From Lachnospiraceae bacterium UBA3692 (lineage in GTDB: Bacteria > Bacillota > Clostridia > Lachnospirales > Lachnospiraceae): a DNA stretch of 16,537 bases. The stretch is from assembly GCA_002372815.1 (NCBI GenBank), contig DFIR01000065.1, positions 1 to 16,537 of the forward strand. Direction: 5' to 3'. The position numbers were made by a program, and so were the translations under genes. Position 1 is the first letter of the stretch; the number at the start of each line of letters is the position of its first letter. Shown here piece by piece: positions 7,477 to 14,091 of the stretch. Below the pieces are notes generated by a model. It was not told the DNA's origin, did no database searches, and saw nothing but the letters and a program-made list of their open reading frames with translations.

Positions 7477-7508
7477 AAAAAGTGCAGGGGGGCTCATGCC
7501 CCCTGCAC
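7477..7508 (-). terminator. Attenuator hairpin between dctP and dctQ
   Basis: A perfect 10-bp stem (7482-7491 with 7499-7508, GTGCAGGGGG and its complement) has a 7-base loop. On the minus strand it is followed by TTTTT. It sits in the 135-bp gap between dctP and dctQ and directly ahead of the dctQ ribosome binding site. The likely role is partial termination, giving more binding protein than permease, and it may also protect the 3' end of dctP mRNA. Confidence 0.8.
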
Positions 7509-7592
7509 CTCATTGTGAATCGCCCTCAAAGGACTCGGTGACGCCGGGCCTTCACAGTACAGCCGGGTTCCGGATCACCTGTTCTGTGATCA

Positions 7593-8633
7593 TTACTGCA
7601 GCGCCTCGATGGCATCGTACAGTTCCTGATAATCCTTGGTGGCTTCCTTGAACGCATCGCTGGACTTCGCCTTCTCGATCCACTCGGTCTTGTCAACTTC
7701 GATCGTGGTGATGGAATCGCCGAGTTCGGCAAGGGTGTCCTCTTCGATCTTCTCGGAGAGTTCCTTGTTGTAAGCCTGGCACTCCTGTGCGGCCTGCTTG
7801 ATGGCGTTCTGCTGATTCTCGCTCAGCTTCTGCCATGCAGCGTCAGTGATGACCAGCTCGATGACGCCCAGCTGATGGCCGTCGAGGATCAGGTAAGGAG
7901 CGACCTCGTAGAAGGAGTTCGCCTTGTAGTTGCCGACAGGGTTCTCAGCGCCGTCAACAACGCCGGACTGCAGGGACTGATACAGCTCGCCGTAAGCGAT
8001 GACGGTCGGGCTGGCACCAAAGGACTCGATCATGCCGACCATGGTGGGATCGGTGGAAACACGGATCTTCATGCCCTGGAGGTCAGACAGACCGGAGACG
8101 GGCTTGTTGGTGAAGATGTGGCGGAAGCCTTCCTCGCCGAGGAACAGGCCGTGCAGTCCGAGGCCGTTCTCATAGGGCTCATCGAGGAATTCCTGTGCCA
8201 GATCGCTGGCCGCGAAGTTCCAGAAATGATCACGGCTCGCGAAGGTGTAAGGCAGGCACAGCAGAGCGGACTTGGGAACGCCGTAGCCGGTCAGCGTGGA
8301 GACGGACAGACGGGCCATGTCGATGGTGCCGACGCCGCCGATCATGTTGTCGCAGAAGTCACCTTCCGCACCGAGGACGCCGCCGCCCTGGACGTCGATC
8401 GTGACGGTGCCGTTGGTCAGCTCATTGACTCTCTCCGCGAAGTGCGTCGCGACCTGGCCGACGACTGTGGTGTCGAGCGGGTTCACTTCCGCGTAGACAA
8501 GCGTGACATTGTTCTCTTCCGTGGCTGCTGCCGGCGCTTCGCTGCTGGCGCTGCTGGCACCGCCGCCGCCGCATGCCGCCAGGGATGCTGCCAGCACGAG
8601 GCTCAGAACGACACTAAAGATCTTTTTCTTCAT
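7593..8633 (-). CDS. dctP: TRAP transporter solute-binding lipoprotein (DctP family)
   Basis: This 346-residue protein has a lipoprotein signal peptide: KKK, a hydrophobic stretch, then LAAC with C21 as the lipidated Cys. A Gly/Ser/Ala-rich linker follows to about residue 40. The mature part is a DctP-type binding domain with GMKIRVSTDPTMVGM around R191, the conserved Arg that holds the ligand carboxylate, and SGVVDGAENPVGNY at about 223-236. The ligand is therefore an organic or sugar acid; its identity is not given by the sequence. The ATG at 8633 follows AGGAGGATCGTT. It heads the operon dctP-dctQ-dctM. The nearby KduD-like and PL22-like genes make a uronate or related sugar acid the first guess. 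Confidence 0.93.
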   Translation of the reverse strand: MKKKIFSVVLSLVLAASLAACGGGGASSASSEAPAAATEENNVTLVYAEVNPLDTTVVGQVATHFAERVNELTNGTVTIDVQGGGVLGAEGDFCDNMIGGVGTIDMARLSVSTLTGYGVPKSALLCLPYTFASRDHFWNFAASDLAQEFLDEPYENGLGLHGLFLGEEGFRHIFTNKPVSGLSDLQGMKIRVSTDPTMVGMIESFGASPTVIAYGELYQSLQSGVVDGAENPVGNYKANSFYEVAPYLILDGHQLGVIELVITDAAWQKLSENQQNAIKQAAQECQAYNKELSEKIEEDTLAELGDSITTIEVDKTEWIEKAKSSDAFKEATKDYQELYDAIEALQ

Positions 8634-8668
8634 AACGATCCTCCTAAAAAAGAATGTGGTGTGTGAGT

Positions 8669-8710
8669 GTCTCCACCCGGAGACGGATGCCCCGCTGTGT
8701 GCAGGGCATC
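8669..8710 (-). other. Two hairpins in the dctP leader
   Basis: In the mRNA leader between the predicted dctP promoter and the ribosome binding site there are two adjacent stems: GATGCCC 8686-8692 with GGGCATC 8704-8710, and GTCTCC 8669-8674 with GGAGAC 8679-8684. They may stabilise the transcript. I recognise no riboswitch class. Confidence 0.4.
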
Positions 8711-8722
8711 GTGATATACAGT

Positions 8723-8751
8723 ATAGTAGCATATGTTCAATCAATATGCAA
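8723..8751 (-). promoter_or_regulatory. Predicted dctP promoter with internal palindrome
   Basis: On the minus strand, TTGCAT (8746-8751) and TACTAT (8723-8728) are separated by exactly 17 bp and lie about 90 bp upstream of the dctP ATG. The inverted repeat GCATAT (8729-8734) / ATATGC (8744-8749) falls between and over these boxes, where a bound regulator would block polymerase. The match to consensus is moderate. Confidence 0.5.
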
Positions 8752-8817
8752 AAAAGAATTGCCTTCCTGATTGTCTTTTTTGTAAATAGCTGTCAAAATC
8801 CGGTTCCCGCCGCAGTC

Positions 8818-8835
8818 CGCAACGGTTTTCATGAT
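8818..8835. promoter_or_regulatory. LacI-type operator-like site upstream of dctP
   Basis: CGCAACGGTTTTCATGAT matches TGCAATCGTTTTCATGAT at 13309-13326, which contains the downstream operator of the crotonase-lacI promoter, at 15 of 18 bases. It lies about 70 bp upstream of the predicted dctP -35 box. It may be an auxiliary site for the LacI protein encoded at 11279-12436, or the operator of a promoter I have not recognised. Confidence 0.45.
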
Positions 8836-8914
8836 CCCGCCACGCCTCGATTTCGGAATCTTGTATACATTTTCCCGACAGGACGTCAGCGGCCCTCGTC
8901 CGGCAGCACCTCTG

Positions 8915-9670
8915 TCACCTCGCGGTATACCCTCCGTCCACCGGCACCACGATCCCGGTCACATAGTCCGATGCGGCGGAAGCCAGGAATACCGCCGGCC
9001 CGGCGAAGTCCTCCGGCGTCCCCCAGCGGCCGATCGGCAGCCGCTCGTCCATGGGGCGGCGCTTCTCCGGGTCCGACCAGATGCTCCGGGTCATCTCCGT
9101 GGCGATGTACCCCGGTGCCAGCGCGTTCACGGTGATCCCGTACCGCGACACTTCATTGGAGAACGCTCTGGTCAGCCCCACCATCCCGTGCTTGCTGCAG
9201 GTGTAGGCGCTGACGTTCAGTCCCCCGAACGTGGAGAAGAGCGAGGCCAGGTTGATGATCTTGCCCTTCTTTCCGGTCCCGATGTAATGGCGCGCTGCCA
9301 GCTGGCTCAGCTGGTAGGCGCTGCGCAGGTTGACCGCCATCACTCTGTCGAACATCTCCAGGGGAAAGTCGCAGACACCCTCCCGGTACTGCGTTCCGGC
9401 GTTGTTGACCAGGATGTCGATCCCGCCGGTCTCCGCAAGCGCCTGCCCCCACATGGCGGCGACGGCATCCGTGTCCGAGAGATCCGCGGAGAAAGCATAG
9501 AACCGCCTCCCGAGCGCCGTGACTGACTCCCGTGTCCCGTCCAGGGGCTGCAGGTCGACGCCGGCGATATCCGCCCCTGCCCGCGCAAGCCCCTCCGCGA
9601 TCCCCCGGCCGATGCCGCCCGCGCAGCCGGTGACCAGCGCTGTTTTGCCCTTCAGTGAAAACAGATCCAT
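8915..9670 (-). CDS. Short-chain dehydrogenase, KduD-like
   Basis: This is a 251-residue classical SDR. The cofactor motif TGCAGGIG is at 14-21, NNAG at 89-92, and the catalytic set is S143, Y156 and K160. The N-terminus MDLFSLKGK and the C-terminal run RWGTPEDFAGPAVFLAS...DYVTG...VDGG resemble 2-dehydro-3-deoxy-gluconate 5-dehydrogenase (KduD), with gluconate 5-dehydrogenase as next best. KduD interconverts the two keto-deoxy uronates that arise from pectin oligomers, using NAD(H). The start is the ATG at 9670, after GGGAGGATGAG. An in-frame upstream ATG at 9754 would overlap the CoA-transferase gene and adds an unrelated Arg/Gly-rich leader. It is the last gene of the crotonase-lacI-CoA-transferase operon. 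SDR substrates cannot be fixed from sequence alone. Confidence 0.85.
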   Translation of the reverse strand: MDLFSLKGKTALVTGCAGGIGRGIAEGLARAGADIAGVDLQPLDGTRESVTALGRRFYAFSADLSDTDAVAAMWGQALAETGGIDILVNNAGTQYREGVCDFPLEMFDRVMAVNLRSAYQLSQLAARHYIGTGKKGKIINLASLFSTFGGLNVSAYTCSKHGMVGLTRAFSNEVSRYGITVNALAPGYIATEMTRSIWSDPEKRRPMDERLPIGRWGTPEDFAGPAVFLASAASDYVTGIVVPVDGGYTAR

Positions 9671-9698
9671 CTCATCCTCCCTCGCAGGTCCGGGACTG

Positions 9699-9708
9699 CC
9701 CCCCCCCC
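9699..9708 (-). repeat. Run of ten G (minus strand) between two genes
   Basis: Ten consecutive C on the plus strand lie in the 43-bp gap between the CoA-transferase stop and the dehydrogenase start. Such tracts slip during replication and are prone to sequencing error. This one is outside both coding regions. Confidence 0.9.
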
Positions 9709-9713
9709 GCGCT

Positions 9714-11255
9714 TCACGCCTCACCCATCTTCTCCGGCCGGAAGATCCTCGCATCCATGGTCTTCAGGTCCTCCGCGATCACCGGTGTGAACTCCATCTG
9801 CTCCAGGATGTCCTTCCGCAGGTCGATCCCCGGCGCGATCTCGGTCAGGGTCAGCACGCCGCCGCGGAGCTCGAAGACCGCGCGCTCCGTCACGTACAGG
9901 ACTTCCTGGCCTTCCTCCCGGGCGTACTCGGTGCTGTAGGTGAGGTGGTCGATCGCTTTCAGGAACTTGCGGCTGCGGCCCTCCTGTGCGATGACGAGCT
10001 TCCCGTCCTCGATCCGGGTCTTCAGACCGCCGGCGGTGAAGGTGCCGCAGAAGACGATCTTCTTCGCGCTCTGCGTGATGTCGATGAAGCCGCCGCTGCC
10101 CGCGATGGTGCGCCCGAACTTGCTCACGTTGATGTTGCCCCGCTCGTCCGCCTGCGCGAGCCCGAGGAAAGTCATGTCCAGGCCGTGTCCCTGGTAGAAG
10201 TCGAACTGCGCGCCTTCGTCCAGCACCGCCACCGGGTTGCTGGCGACGCCGAAGATATCGCCGGTCGCCGGCACGCCCCCGTAGATGCCCTGCTCGATAG
10301 TGAAGTACACTTTGTCGGCGAAGCCCTCCTCCGCCGCCACGCTCGCCACGCCGTCCGGCATGCCGAAGCCGAGGTTGACCACGAGATTCTCACGGAGCTC
10401 CATGAAGGCTCTCCGCGCCACGATCTTGCGGTGCGTCAGGGGCAGGGGCGTGAGCGTCTCCCGCGGCAGGACGATGTCGTTGGTGAAAGCCGGGTTGAAC
10501 TCCGCCTCCTGAGTCTGCCACTGGCCGGGGTCCACCACCACCGCGTCGACGTAGACGCCGGGGATCCGGACCTTCTTGCTGTTGAGGGAGCCCTTCGCGG
10601 CCGCGTATTTGACCTGCGCGATCACGATGCCGCCGCTGTTGTGCGCAGCCTGCGCCGCGAGCAGCGTGTCGAGGAGCGCCGGCTCCTGTTCCATGCTGAT
10701 GTTGCCGTCCTCATCCGCGCATGTGCCCCGGATGACCGCCACGTCGATGGGAAACGCTTTGTACAGCAGATACTCCTCGCCGCCGATGGTGATCAGCTCC
10801 ACCAGGTCCTCCTTCGTGACCTCGTTGAGCTTCCCCCCGCCGTTCCTGGGGTCCACGAAGGTGTACTTGCCGGTCTTGGTGATCAGGCCGGGCCTGTGCG
10901 CCGCGATCTCCCGGAACAGCAGGCAGATGGCGCCCTGGGAGAAATTGTAAGCCTCGATCTCGTTGTTCACGGCCATCTCCTGCATCTCGGGCGACCAGCC
11001 CCAGTGCCCGCCGACGACCCTTCTCACCATCCCTCTGTGGGCAAAGCGGGTCACCCCCGCCTCCTTCTTGTTGCCGATGCCGGATGCGTGGACCAACGTC
11101 ATCCCGTTCGGGCTCCCGCTCTCGAGGAACCGCTTCTCCACCGCCTCCAGCACCCTGTAGGGCTCGAGCACCAGTCCGCCGCTGCCGGTGATCGCCACCG
11201 TCGCACCGTCCCTGATCATCGCCGCCGCCTGCTCCGCAGTCATAAATTTAGACAT
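9714..11255 (-). CDS. Acyl-CoA:acetate / 3-ketoacid CoA-transferase (family I, YdiF/Pct-like)
   Basis: This 513-residue protein holds both halves of a family I CoA-transferase in one chain, as in YdiF and propionate CoA-transferase. The N-terminal half carries the glycine-rich start GATVAITGSGGLVLEP. The C-terminal half carries the active-site Glu at about E321 in FTIEQGIYGGVPATG, which forms the glutamyl-CoA thioester. The enzyme moves CoA from a donor such as acetyl-CoA to a carboxylic acid. The ATG follows a GAGGAGAG site. The gene lies 23 bp after lacI and 43 bp before the KduD-like gene. In context it probably activates the imported acid or a breakdown product. The exact acyl substrate is not predictable here. 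Confidence 0.92.
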   Translation of the reverse strand: MSKFMTAEQAAAMIRDGATVAITGSGGLVLEPYRVLEAVEKRFLESGSPNGMTLVHASGIGNKKEAGVTRFAHRGMVRRVVGGHWGWSPEMQEMAVNNEIEAYNFSQGAICLLFREIAAHRPGLITKTGKYTFVDPRNGGGKLNEVTKEDLVELITIGGEEYLLYKAFPIDVAVIRGTCADEDGNISMEQEPALLDTLLAAQAAHNSGGIVIAQVKYAAAKGSLNSKKVRIPGVYVDAVVVDPGQWQTQEAEFNPAFTNDIVLPRETLTPLPLTHRKIVARRAFMELRENLVVNLGFGMPDGVASVAAEEGFADKVYFTIEQGIYGGVPATGDIFGVASNPVAVLDEGAQFDFYQGHGLDMTFLGLAQADERGNINVSKFGRTIAGSGGFIDITQSAKKIVFCGTFTAGGLKTRIEDGKLVIAQEGRSRKFLKAIDHLTYSTEYAREEGQEVLYVTERAVFELRGGVLTLTEIAPGIDLRKDILEQMEFTPVIAEDLKTMDARIFRPEKMGEA

Positions 11256-11278
11256 CTCTCTCCTCTTTCTCCTCTATA

Positions 11279-12436
11279 TCACTCTCCGCTGTCCGCGCCC
11301 GGGGTCCCGGCTGCGGGCGGTGCTGCCGTGGACGCCCTCTCCTCGATCCGCCCGCGGATCAGGATGTTCCGCGGTTCCCGCGGAAGCTTGCCCCCGCTCC
11401 CGTGTCCGCCTGCGGGCTTCCCGCCGCGCCCGTTCTCCCTGCCGGCGGCATCTCCTTCCTCTATGCGCTCCAGCAGAAGCCGGATGCTCTCCGACGCCAG
11501 TTCCCCGGTCAGATGATCGTGGGACGTGAGCGGCGGGTTCATGTACTGTGCCAGGAACACGTTGTCGAAGCCGATGACGGACACGTCCTCCGGCACCCGC
11601 CAGCCGCGCTGCGCAAGAGCCCTGTATATGCCGATCGCCAGGATATCCATGGACGCGAAGACCGCCGTCGGCCTGTCACCGCTTCCGGGAGCGCCCTTCT
11701 CCGGAAACATCTCCAGTGCCGCCCTGTACGCGTCCTCCATGCTCTCCAGGTCCGGGACCACGTCCTCTTCGCGGACGGCGAGCCCGTGCTCCGTGAGCGC
11801 CCGCGCGTATCCTTCGTACCGGTCCCGGAACCTCTGGGCTCCCCGGTCCCCGAAATAGCCCGCGATCCTCCGGTGCCCCAGCCGCAGCAGATGCTCCGTG
11901 ACCAGCCTGCCTCCGTAGACGAAATCTACCGAGACTGTGTCCAGCCTGCCTCCGAACGAGCGGTTGATCCTGACGACCGGGATCCCGGTCTCCTCCGAGA
12001 AATCCGCCAGTTCCTCCTCCCCGTCCCGTACGCTCATGGCCAGGATCCCGTCGACCGCCCGGCTCCTCAGCATCCGCAGCGCCGCGTCTTCCCGGTCCCT
12101 GTCGCGCTCCGTGTTGCAGAGGATCAGCGTGTATCCTCTCTCCGCCGCGCAGTGCTCGATGCTCCTCATGATCATCGGATAGAACAGACTGTTGATATCC
12201 GGCACGATCAGCGCGATCGTCTGTGTCCTGCCCCGCTTCAGGCTCCTCGCGAGCCCGCTCGGCTGATAGCGCAGTTCTTCCGCGGCCTTGAGGACTCTCT
12301 CCCGCGTCTCCTCCTCCACGAATACTTTCCCGGACAAAGTCCTGGAGACCGTACTGATCGAGACGCCGGCCAGCCTGGCCACATCCTTGATCGTGCTCAT
12401 TCTCCCGTTCGTGCTCATCCTTCCGTTAGTATTCAT
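11279..12436 (-). CDS. LacI-family transcriptional repressor
   Basis: This is a 385-residue regulator. The helix-turn-helix is at about 14-35 (STIKDVARLAGVSISTVSRTLSG), the hinge helix around GLARSLKRG, and the periplasmic-binding-like effector domain follows from about TIALIVPDINSLFYP to SHDHLTGELASESIRLLLERI. Near the C-terminus a Gly/Arg-rich stretch (EGDAAGRENGRGGKPAGG and on) interrupts the usual short link before REPRNILIRG, and the tail after RIEERAS is Ala/Pro-rich. The ATG overlaps the crotonase stop as ATGA, implying translational coupling. Three in-frame ATGs (12436, 12418, 12400) arise from an 18-bp repeat, and the true start may be any of them. It probably represses its own operon through the paired operators at 13297-13322. 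The inducer is likely a pathway intermediate. Confidence 0.93.
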   Translation of the reverse strand: MNTNGRMSTNGRMSTIKDVARLAGVSISTVSRTLSGKVFVEEETRERVLKAAEELRYQPSGLARSLKRGRTQTIALIVPDINSLFYPMIMRSIEHCAAERGYTLILCNTERDRDREDAALRMLRSRAVDGILAMSVRDGEEELADFSEETGIPVVRINRSFGGRLDTVSVDFVYGGRLVTEHLLRLGHRRIAGYFGDRGAQRFRDRYEGYARALTEHGLAVREEDVVPDLESMEDAYRAALEMFPEKGAPGSGDRPTAVFASMDILAIGIYRALAQRGWRVPEDVSVIGFDNVFLAQYMNPPLTSHDHLTGELASESIRLLLERIEEGDAAGRENGRGGKPAGGHGSGGKLPREPRNILIRGRIEERASTAAPPAAGTPGADSGE

Positions 12437-12446
12437 TCTCCCGTAT
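12395..12446 (-). repeat. Triplicated translation start of lacI
   Basis: A block ending in ACGGGAGAATGA or a close variant occurs three times at an 18-bp spacing across the crotonase stop and the lacI start. It yields MNTNGR, MSTNGR, MSTIKD in the protein. Only the third block runs into the conserved helix-turn-helix. Confidence 0.75.
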
Positions 12447-13221
12447 ACTCCGGCGCGCGCTTCTCCAGGAACGCCAGCAGGCCCTCCTTCGCGTCGTGCG
12501 TGGTGAAGAGCAGGCCGAGCGCCAGCGCGTCCCTCTGCGCGATGTCGGTGGGCTGGCGGCCGACGCTGTCATAGATCATCTTCTTGTCCATCTTCATGGT
12601 GATTGGCGCCTTCGAGGCCAGCTCTGCCGCCAGCTTCTCCGCCTCCTCGTGGAGCTCGTCCACGCTCTCGTACACGTCCGCCACAAGTCCCCAGTCCAGC
12701 GCCTTGTCGGCGCGGATCATTTTCCCGGTCAGGAGGAGGTACTTGGCCCGGCTCTCCCCGATCAGGCGGGGCAGTCTCAGCGTCGCGCCCCACCCCGGGA
12801 TCATCGCGATGTTGATCTCCGGCTGCCCGAAGCGCGCATTGGCCGAGCAGAGCCGGATATCGCAGCTCATGGCGATCTCCAGGCCGCCGCCGAGGCAGTA
12901 CCCGTTGATCGCGGCGATCGAAGGAATGTCCATCATCTCGATCTTCGAGAAAAGCCTGTGCCCCACCTCGATGGAATACCGGGACTCCTCCGGAGTCATC
13001 TTGTACAGGCCCCCGATATCCGCACCCGCGATGAACGACTTCTCTCCGCCTCCTTCCAGGATCAGGCAGCGGATGCTCCTGTCCCTGATGACCTCATCCA
13101 CAAGCTCTTCCATGTACTCCACGATCGGCACGCTCAGCGCGTTCCGTGTCTTCGGGTTGTCGACCTTCAGGATCGCGTAGCCCTTCTTCTTCTCCAGGGT
13201 GATGCCTTCCTGCACTGCCAT
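12433..13221 (-). CDS. Enoyl-CoA hydratase / crotonase
   Basis: This is a 262-residue crotonase-fold protein of standard length. The oxyanion-hole segment is FIAGADI at 63-69 and NGYCLGGGLEIAMSCDIR at 106-123. The two acid-base glutamates of true hydratases are both present: E115 in GGGLEIAM and E135 in FGQPEIN. It should add water to, or remove it from, a 2-enoyl-/3-hydroxyacyl-CoA in the cytoplasm. The ATG at 13221 follows AAGGAGGTACAG. An in-frame ATG 60 bp upstream has no such site and adds an unconserved leader. It is the first gene of the operon and its stop overlaps the lacI start. Its substrate is probably the CoA ester made by the CoA-transferase in the same operon. Confidence 0.92.
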   Translation of the reverse strand: MAVQEGITLEKKKGYAILKVDNPKTRNALSVPIVEYMEELVDEVIRDRSIRCLILEGGGEKSFIAGADIGGLYKMTPEESRYSIEVGHRLFSKIEMMDIPSIAAINGYCLGGGLEIAMSCDIRLCSANARFGQPEINIAMIPGWGATLRLPRLIGESRAKYLLLTGKMIRADKALDWGLVADVYESVDELHEEAEKLAAELASKAPITMKMDKKMIYDSVGRQPTDIAQRDALALGLLFTTHDAKEGLLAFLEKRAPEYTGE

Positions 13222-13296
13222 CTGTACCTCCTTCTTCTGGTTTCCGGGTGTGCTGTCCCCGCGCTCCGGATTCATTCTCAAGGCTCTCTGTTTTCA

Positions 13297-13322
13297 TGAA
13301 AACGTTTGTGCAATCGTTTTCA
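13297..13322. promoter_or_regulatory. Paired LacI-type operators
   Basis: TGAAAACG (13297-13304) and its exact complement CGTTTTCA (13315-13322) face each other across 10 bp. Each forms one half of a CG-centred LacI-family site (TGAAAA-CG-TTTGTG and TGCAAT-CG-TTTTCA). A further TTTTCA at 13291-13296 abuts the first. They cover the expected transcription start of the crotonase-lacI operon, so binding would block initiation. Confidence 0.8.
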
Positions 13323-13328
13323 TGATTG

Positions 13329-13358
13329 ATTTTATCATTTGCTTCCTGCCCGCGTCAA
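13329..13358 (-). promoter_or_regulatory. Promoter of the crotonase-lacI-CoA-transferase-dehydrogenase operon
   Basis: On the minus strand, TTGACG (13353-13358) and TAAAAT (13329-13334) are separated by 18 bp. The -10 box matches consensus at 5 of 6 bases and lies just upstream of the paired operators. The -35 box is one arm of the inverted repeat CGTCAA (13353-13358) / TTGACG (13366-13371). Confidence 0.7.
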
Positions 13359-13499
13359 TCCTCCGTTGACGGTGCCTGTCCAATTTCGTAGGATAATAGA
13401 CAGTGACGAGGCCTCTGGAGTTTCTTCTTCCATTTCATGCGCTCTTCTGCGCAGCGGACCCTGTAGAACTTGATATTGTTTGTGACCTGCGGGCGGCGG

Positions 13500-14010
13500 G
13501 CCGGTTTTTGTGCCGGTGAGCGGCGGCCGGTTGTGTGGGCTTACATGCCATTGGCAAACAACAGCCGGTTGTGTGTGGGCTTACGCCAACAAGCCATTGT
13601 TTTCCCTGTTTTTGGCTGGGGCGACGCCATTTTCAGGGAAATCAGCGATCTTTGGCGAGGGCGACGCCATTATTGCCTGAATTCCCGATTATTGGCGAGG
13701 GCGACGCCAAATGTGCTCATTCTTGTTGTTTGTGGCGTAGGAAACCTACGCCACAAATGGGCCAGAAACAGTTCAATTGGCGCAGCCAACAATATTTCGT
13801 GTGACAATTATCATGCCGGTAGTTTGTTGTCGGAATATCAAAAAGCAAAGGAAAAATCTAACGCCATAAACAGGAAATACAATTCTTGTTTGGCGTCGCC
13901 CTCGCCACAGTCACGAAAAAACAAAGAATTTGGCGTCGCCCCCGCCACAGCCACGAAAAATCAAAGAATTTGGCGTCGCCCTCGCCACAAACTTAAAAGC
14001 AAAAATAGAT
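13500..14010. repeat. 40-bp-phased hairpin array that switches orientation
   Basis: Short palindromes recur at a 40-bp step. On the left, TGGCGAGGGCGACGCCA-type units are centred near 13621, 13661 and 13701, then come a perfect 13-bp stem with AAA loop centred at 13743 (13729-13741 / 13745-13757) and TTGGC-GCA-GCCAA centred at 13783. Earlier degenerate copies share GGCTTAC at 13538 and 13578. On the right, the same unit in reverse orientation starts at 13891, 13931 and 13971. There the first two units differ at only 3 of 40 bases. This explains most of the gene-free stretch 13222-14091. The period is not a multiple of three, so the open frame across it is not coding. Confidence 0.8.
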
Positions 14011-14091
14011 AGCACATACACGGCGACCCCGGAGCGCCCAAGACAGCGCTGCCCCGTGCTGCCCCCATCAGAACAGAAGGAGAAATGACTT

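Noticed and set aside
8774..8796. Second dctP promoter using the perfect TTGACA at 8791-8796
   Set aside because: No acceptable -10 box lies 16-18 bp downstream on the minus strand.
9519..11516. Long plus-strand open frame opposite the CoA-transferase gene
   Set aside because: It is rich in Arg, His, Asp and Val with no recognisable domain, while the minus strand gives a complete CoA-transferase.
13600..14010. CRISPR array
   Set aside because: The repeat is a short palindrome of about 17 bp at a 40-bp step, it switches orientation halfway, and the intervals on the right side are near identical. No cas genes are present in the window.
13470..14012. Open frame of 180 codons on the plus strand
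   Set aside because: It runs through the 40-bp repeat array, whose period is not a multiple of three, has no good ribosome binding site, and its translation shows no domain.
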